From the NCBI GenBank assembly GCA_026400735.1, contig JAPLOL010000173.1:1-33872 (forward strand): a stretch of DNA of 33,872 bases, written 5' to 3'. The translations under genes were made by a program, and so were the position numbers. The notes beneath the pieces are model-generated. The model had not been told where the DNA came from, did no database searches, and worked only from the letters and a program-made list of their open reading frames with translations. This document shows, piece by piece, positions 30,299 through 33,872 of the stretch. Numbering within the stretch: the first letter of the stretch is position 1; each line of letters opens with the position of its first letter. The stretch is from Alphaproteobacteria bacterium (lineage in GTDB: Bacteria; Pseudomonadota; Alphaproteobacteria; Caulobacterales; Aquidulcibacteraceae).

Positions 30299-30442
30299 TT
30301 AGCTCTTCTTGACTTCCGCGGGCGTGGCGGCAGGCGCCGGCGTCACGATCGCTTCAGGCTTCGCTGCGTCTGCAGGTTTGGCAGTCTGATCGGCAGCATT
30401 GCTCGCAGGCGCGTCCGGCGCCTTGTTGGGCTCATTCGACAT
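30299..30442 (-). CDS. Small Ala/Pro-rich disordered protein
   Basis: A 47-residue frame runs from ATG 30442 to TAA at 30299: MSNEPNKAPDAPASNAADQT, then Ala/Pro/Lys/Glu-rich to EVKKS. It has low complexity, no membrane helix and no recognisable domain. No ribosome site is evident. The compositional bias is typical of short disordered proteins, and the frame may be real because its end is followed at once by a strong hairpin. Confidence 0.45.
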   Translation of the reverse strand: MSNEPNKAPDAPASNAADQTAKPADAAKPEAIVTPAPAATPAEVKKS

Positions 30443-30616
30443 GATTTTGTTTTTCTGAAAGACGTCAGAGGTTGTCTGACACTACGCACGTGGTGCGGCG
30501 CGCATGGCGTTACAATGGCGCGCTACGCGAATTGTTCGCGCGCTTGCGCTACTTTCGATCCTCTCGCCGTGCATGCTCGTGCTGGCATCATGCGTGGCTG
30601 GATCTCTGGCCGCGCG

Positions 30617-31549
30617 TCACGGCGTGATGCCGACTGCTTCAAAGCGCCCAGCGACACCCTCATCGATTACCATTGCAGCGGCCATATCAGCTTCGCCGTC
30701 CGCTCTTTGACGTAAGCGAAGTCTTGCAATGCCGCGCCCGTAAAGAGCGTTGGCCAGTTTGGAATCCGCGCTCAACGCGGCGTCATAATCAGCCAACGCT
30801 GCGCGAAACGATCCGCGTCTCAAGTGCACGAGGCCGCGCCCTTCGAGCGTATCGACATGGTCTGGCCGGATGCGCAGCGATTGATTGCAATCATTTAGCG
30901 CCAGGTTGAGCTGCTCTCCCCAAACGGCGCGCGTCCAGCAGCGATCAGTGTACGCGCTTGGGTCCTCCGGCGTCAGCCGCACGCGCTCGCTATAGTCGGC
31001 AATGGCTCGAGCGTAGTCGCCCTGGGATTCGTATGCGTAACCACGATTGCCGTAGGCCGTCGCAAACTGGGGATCGAAGCGGATGGCTTGATCATAGTCA
31101 GCAATCGCCTGGGTGAAGTCTTCGGCGCGCGCATGCGCGAGGCCGCGCTCGCGATAGAGATTGGCATTTTCCGGCTCGATGGCGATCGCACGTGTATAGA
31201 TTGCGACGGCGCCTTCGTAATCGCCTTGGTCGTCGAGCACGTTGGCTTGACCCCAGAGTGCGCTGGTGGAGCCGGGTTCCAATTCGGATGAACTGCGATA
31301 GTCAGCCAACGCTTCCGCCAGATTGTGCTGGACGTAATAGCCGTTCGCGCGGTTCAGGAACGCTGACGCCTGATCCTCAGCTGACTCGCTATTTGATTGA
31401 ATGATCGCCGTGCAGGCATTGATCTGGATTTCGACCGCATACGCGTCGCCCTGATTTGCGCAATAATCCCATTGCTGATCTCGGGTTTGCGCGAACGCCG
31501 ACGCACTCAAAGCAACAAACGCAATCGCCCCGCACAGAAACAACCGCAT
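30617..31549 (-). CDS. Secreted TPR protein with four conserved cysteines
   Basis: The 310-residue product starts at ATG 31549 (GGGAGGAG just upstream; a GTG at 31564 lies inside that site). A signal peptide (MRLFLCGAIAFVALSASAFAQ) is followed by a Cys pair (Cys30 in WDYC and Cys46 in NACTAII), six or so TPR units (such as GDYEGAVAIYTRAIAIEPENANLYRERG), and a second Cys pair in RCWTRAVWGEQLNLALNDC. It should be periplasmic. It is a paralogue of the gene at 32340, with the same spacing of both Cys pairs and the same GITP/GVTP end. A VanX-type peptidase lies between them. Confidence 0.88.
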   Translation of the reverse strand: MRLFLCGAIAFVALSASAFAQTRDQQWDYCANQGDAYAVEIQINACTAIIQSNSESAEDQASAFLNRANGYYVQHNLAEALADYRSSSELEPGSTSALWGQANVLDDQGDYEGAVAIYTRAIAIEPENANLYRERGLAHARAEDFTQAIADYDQAIRFDPQFATAYGNRGYAYESQGDYARAIADYSERVRLTPEDPSAYTDRCWTRAVWGEQLNLALNDCNQSLRIRPDHVDTLEGRGLVHLRRGSFRAALADYDAALSADSKLANALYGRGIARLRLRQRADGEADMAAAMVIDEGVAGRFEAVGITP

Positions 31550-31602
31550 AGCATCTCCTCCCACGTCAATAGGGCAGAGCGAGCGAAGAGAGTCTACCGT
31601 GA

Positions 31603-32271
31603 TTAGTGTACAACAAAATCAAAATACGTATTTGGATGGGGTTCGCCTTCGAGCGTGAAGTGCCACCATTCTTCCCGCAGCGATCTAAACCCGTGCTCGC
31701 GCATTGCGCTCTGGAGCAGCATACGGTTTGCGCGCGCTGCAGCGCTCACAGTCTCATCCGTCGGCCACGAGCGAGTATCGAAGAGATCGAACGCCGAGCC
31801 CATGTCGAGCTCCGCCCCCGTCGCCAGATCGACAATCGTCAAATCCAAAGTGGATCCACGCGAATGCCCAGAGCGCTCCGCGATATAGCCAAGCGCAAAG
31901 AGCTGGCTCTTGTCGATGTTCGGATAGAACTCCGCCTTGGTGCTCTGATCGCTGAGATCAGCCGCCCAGCGCGCAAAGTCGGCCACAGCGCGCTGTGGCC
32001 GATAGCAATCATAAACTTTGAACCCCAGCCCGCGCGGCGCCAGCGCCCTTTGCACGCGCGCCAACGCTTCGGCCGCCTCACGCGTCAGGATGCAAACCGG
32101 CGCCTCGTACCCATCAACGCGCCGCCCAACAAAATTATGCGCCCCCGCATAGCGCATCTCCACGCGCAAGCCGGGCACAACCTGCGTTGCATCGACAAAC
32201 CCATCAGCCCGCTCCAAAGGCCCCGCATGCGCACAAGCGGCGAGGGCAAAGCTCGAAATCAATGCGCGCAT
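31603..32271 (-). CDS. VanX/DdpX-type D-Ala-D-Ala dipeptidase (M15D), lipoprotein
   Basis: The enzyme family cleaves D-alanyl-D-alanine; non-resistance members recycle murein-derived dipeptide. From ATG 32271 the 222-residue product has a lipobox (FALAAC, Cys13). The M15D catalytic features are all present: MRYAGAHNFVGRRVDGY, VYDCYRPQ (Arg91), the zinc ligands His136 and Asp143 in SGHSRGSTLDL, DMGSAFD, and Glu201/His204 in EEWWHF. An upstream TTG (32343) would overlap the preceding stop (TTGA) but would bury the lipoprotein signal. No vanH, vanA or vanRS is present, so a role in cell-wall recycling is more likely than vancomycin resistance. Confidence 0.92.
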   Translation of the reverse strand: MRALISSFALAACAHAGPLERADGFVDATQVVPGLRVEMRYAGAHNFVGRRVDGYEAPVCILTREAAEALARVQRALAPRGLGFKVYDCYRPQRAVADFARWAADLSDQSTKAEFYPNIDKSQLFALGYIAERSGHSRGSTLDLTIVDLATGAELDMGSAFDLFDTRSWPTDETVSAAARANRMLLQSAMREHGFRSLREEWWHFTLEGEPHPNTYFDFVVH

Positions 32272-32311
32272 GAAGCCCAGGCGCGGTGCGGTTACAGCGC
32301 GCGTTTCCTCA

Positions 32312-32341
32312 CCTGACGCCGCATTACCTGACGCCGCATTC
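32312..32341. repeat. 15-bp tandem duplication before the VanX-type gene
   Basis: CCTGACGCCGCATT is repeated twice in direct tandem (unit 15 bases) in the gap between the TPR gene stop and the VanX-type gene start. Read as protein upstream of the chosen start it gives NAASGNAASG. It looks like a small slippage duplication with no evident role. Confidence 0.55.
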
Positions 32342-33491
32342 AAGGCGTCACCCCGTAGCCGGAGAACCTAGTCGCGACGTCGTCGTCGCGCGCCACTGCC
32401 GCCGCAATGTCGGCTTGACCAGCAGACGTGTCACCGAGGCGCAGCCGCGCGATGCCGCGCCCGTAGCGCGCATCAATGTGCTCCGCATCTACTTGAAGCG
32501 CCGCGTCGTAGTCGGTTGCTGCGGCTTGCCATGCCTCTTGGCGCAGATGGACGAGCCCGCGATTGGCGAGCGTGAACGCGTGGTTCCCCCGAACGCGCAG
32601 CGAAGCATCGCAGTCCGTGATCGCTTGATCGAGGCTTTGACCCCATACTGCAAACGCTCTGCATCGATTGCTGAGATAGTTCGGCTGATTCGGCACAAGC
32701 CGGATCGCTTCACCAAAGTCGGCGGCGGCTTGCGCATAATTGCTCTGAAGGAAATATGCGAGGCCGCGATTGTTGAAAGCATCCGCTTCAGGTTCGAGCT
32801 GAATCGTCCGGTCAAAGTCCGCGATGGCGCGCGCGAAGTCGCCTTGATCGAGGTATGCGCGGCCGCGATTGTAGAGCGCGCTTGCGTTCTCCGGATCGAG
32901 CCGGATCGCCTCGTTGTAATCGGGCATCGCGCGCGCGAAGTTGCCTTGAACAGAGTATAAGACAGCGCGGCTGTGGAAGGCCCGCGCGTATCGGGGATTG
33001 ATGCGGATGGCGCGGCCATAGTCGGCCAACGCGCGTGTAAGGTCCTCGCTGCGCCGATAGGCATTTCCACGCTCGAAGAAGGCGTCCGCTGATTGCGGCT
33101 CGAGCTCGATGGTGCGGTTGTAGTCGGCGATCGCGCGGGCGTAGTCGCCCTGATCCGAGTACGCGAGGCCGCGGTTGTAGAAGGCGGGCGCATATCGAGG
33201 AGTGAGCCGGATCGCCTCGTCATAGTCCGCGATGGCGCGTGCATAATTGCCTTGGCGTCCAAAGCCGACGCCGCGATTGTTCAGAGCCACCGCCAGATTT
33301 TGTTGGGTCTCGTTTCCCGCGTCGATGATCGCTGTGCACTCGGCGATGATCAGATCAAGAGGCCCGTCGCCGTTCCGATCGGCGCAATGCGCCCATTGCG
33401 GGCTGAGCGTTTGCGCGCCTGCAGGCTCCGCGCAAGCCACGAGCGACACCACAACCAGCGCTGCCCATTTCGCTCCCGCGCTCAACATCAA
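32340..33491 (-). CDS. Secreted TPR protein, paralogue of the one at 30617
   Basis: The 383-residue product has a signal peptide (ALVVVSLVACAEPAGAQ; a lipoprotein cut at Cys20 is possible), a Cys pair (Cys36 in WAHC and Cys52 in AECTAII, 16 apart), about eight TPR units (for example GDYARAIADYNRTIELEPQSADAFFERG) and a second Cys pair in RCRAFAVWGQSLDQAITDC (17 apart). The units are nearly regular 34-mers; one is a residue short (LEPEADAFNNRG). The other TPR gene in this cluster shares all Cys spacings. It is the first gene of a probable minus-strand set with the VanX-type gene. Confidence 0.9.
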   Translation of the reverse strand: MMLSAGAKWAALVVVSLVACAEPAGAQTLSPQWAHCADRNGDGPLDLIIAECTAIIDAGNETQQNLAVALNNRGVGFGRQGNYARAIADYDEAIRLTPRYAPAFYNRGLAYSDQGDYARAIADYNRTIELEPQSADAFFERGNAYRRSEDLTRALADYGRAIRINPRYARAFHSRAVLYSVQGNFARAMPDYNEAIRLDPENASALYNRGRAYLDQGDFARAIADFDRTIQLEPEADAFNNRGLAYFLQSNYAQAAADFGEAIRLVPNQPNYLSNRCRAFAVWGQSLDQAITDCDASLRVRGNHAFTLANRGLVHLRQEAWQAAATDYDAALQVDAEHIDARYGRGIARLRLGDTSAGQADIAAAVARDDDVATRFSGYGVTP

Positions 33492-33582
33492 TTCAATTGC
33501 CTCTCACGACGGACACTAGCGCGTCGGGCAGAGACGTAAAGGATAGAGCGTTCAACTCGAGCCGAGGAGGGCAGTCACATCA

Positions 33583-33692
33583 ATGTTGGCCGTCCCAAAC
33601 GCTTCTTAGGTTTCGTCTCTGCGGCGTTCGCGCTTACAAGCTGCGCCCCAGAGATTTCCGCTATCGGGGGTGCGTTCGTGAACGGCTCTTGA
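33583..33692 (+). pseudogene. Possible small lipoprotein with a one-base frameshift
   Basis: AGGAGG at 33565-33570 precedes ATG 33583, whose frame stops after nine codons (LAVPNAS). In the neighbouring frame a convincing lipoprotein signal follows at once: RFLGFVSAAFALTSCAPEISAIGGAFVNGS, stop at 33690-33692. Adding one A in the CCCAAACG stretch (about 33594-33599) would join them into a protein of about 37 residues. No start codon exists in the second frame alone. This lies in the 313-base gap 33492-33804, which otherwise shows only palindromes. Confidence 0.3.
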
Positions 33693-33703
33693 TCTCTCTT
33701 AAT

Positions 33704-33767
33704 CGCTATTAGCGTTTCCAGTCATCAACCGAAACGGCGCGTTAAGCGCGTTGGGGCATAACGCGCT
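33704..33767. promoter_or_regulatory. Palindromes upstream of the right-edge gene
   Basis: CGCTA-T-TAGCG is an odd palindrome at 33704-33714. AGCGCGTT (33745-33752) and AACGCGCT (33760-33767) form a perfect 8-bp dyad with a seven-base spacer, ending 37 bases before ATG 33805. They are candidates for an operator or leader structure. No sigma-54 (TGGC-N9-TTGC) promoter was seen. Confidence 0.4.
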
Positions 33768-33804
33768 GTCGGCAGAATGCCTTTTAGTTAAAGCGCGCTA
33801 ATCC

Positions 33805-33872
33805 ATGTTTTCGATCATTGGCCTTGTTGGCGTTCTCGTCATCATCTTCGGCATCTTCTTGGTCGAAGGCGG
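33805..33872 (+). CDS. motA: Probable flagellar motor stator protein MotA, cut by window end
   Basis: Only the first 22 codons are present: MFSIIGLVGVLVIIFGIFLVEGG. The start MF-IIGL followed by a hydrophobic helix with FG and a GG at about residue 22 is the typical N-terminus of MotA, the proton-channel stator subunit that anchors in the inner membrane with four helices. With this little sequence, another MotA/ExbB-like protein or an unrelated membrane protein is possible. Confidence 0.5.
   Translation, partial: MFSIIGLVGVLVIIFGIFLVEG

Noticed and set aside
30504-30710. Plus-strand frame with a lipoprotein-like N-terminus (LALLSILSPCMLVLASC)
   Set aside because: It overlaps the end of the well-supported TPR gene by 94 bases, has no ribosome site, and its second half is only the reverse of the TPR coding sequence.
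31603-32271. Vancomycin resistance gene
   Set aside because: The enzyme is VanX-like, but no ligase (vanA), dehydrogenase (vanH) or vanRS pair is nearby; recycling-type dipeptidases look the same.
33497-33712. 71-residue plus-strand frame
   Set aside because: It has random-like composition, no ribosome site at its start, and its region better fits the broken lipoprotein and palindromes.
1-33872. CRISPR arrays, transposases, integrases, tRNA or rRNA genes
   Set aside because: None was recognised on either strand by eye; no array of regular repeats, no transposase motif and no rRNA-like stretches were seen. tRNA absence cannot be proved without a covariance search.

Overview
The window is a GC-rich chromosomal segment from an alphaproteobacterium. 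The best guess is a Caulobacterales/Hyphomonadaceae-type organism. The evidence is a set of lineage-typical genes: TrcR (DUF1013), GapR (DUF2312), DUF1192, DUF1465, two DUF465 proteins, a COQ9 homologue, GANTC sites next to gapR, and an exosortase E/VPEID-CTERM pair. No rRNA, tRNA, CRISPR array, phage or insertion sequence was seen. The assignment rests on gene content read by eye, not on a database search.

Layout. 1-1650: damaged COQ9 gene, NTF2-like protein, two small membrane proteins. 1645-3194: purEK. 3310-6116: diguanylate cyclase, a secreted Cys-rich protein coupled to an LpxR-type outer-membrane deacylase, and two divergent DUF465 genes. 6198-7445: divergent msrB/msrA, both predicted to be exported. 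7442-11430: trcR, two tandem paralogous membrane proteins, a D-aminoacylase-like lipoprotein and a small disordered protein. 11427-13126: quinone oxidoreductase, DUF1192, damaged DUF1465 gene. 13167-15331: KdpD/KdpE-like two-component pair. 15481-17532: VPEID-CTERM substrate and exosortase E/protease, the latter frameshifted near its 3' end. 17556-18557: rpmE, two small membrane proteins, damaged DUF3052 gene. 18549-24061: RCK-less cation/proton antiporter, membrane protein, ABC1/UbiB-like kinase, sigma-54 response regulator, DUF1294 protein, unknown basic protein. 24092-26231: REP-like inverted repeat, gapR, alpha/beta hydrolase, TPR lipoprotein, rpmJ. 26344-29839: MltB-type lytic transglycosylase, MFS transporter, HWE-type kinase. 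30027-33491: two small proteins, then two secreted TPR paralogues flanking a VanX-type dipeptidase. The right edge cuts a probable motA.

Functional themes are the cell envelope (LpxR, MltB, VanX, exosortase, exported Msr enzymes), signalling (four regulators or kinases plus a GGDEF protein) and ubiquinone-related accessory proteins (COQ9, ABC1). The most distinctive system is the VPEID-CTERM substrate with its exosortase E/CPBP-protease fusion.

The most unusual property is damage. Three conserved small genes (COQ9, DUF1465, DUF3052) each carry both recognisable ends but have lost the middle and changed frame at the junction, and xrtE carries an apparent +1 shift. This is either unusual decay or a sequence/assembly artefact, and should be settled before functional interpretation. 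A second pattern is that six convergent gene pairs overlap by exactly four bases at their stop codons.
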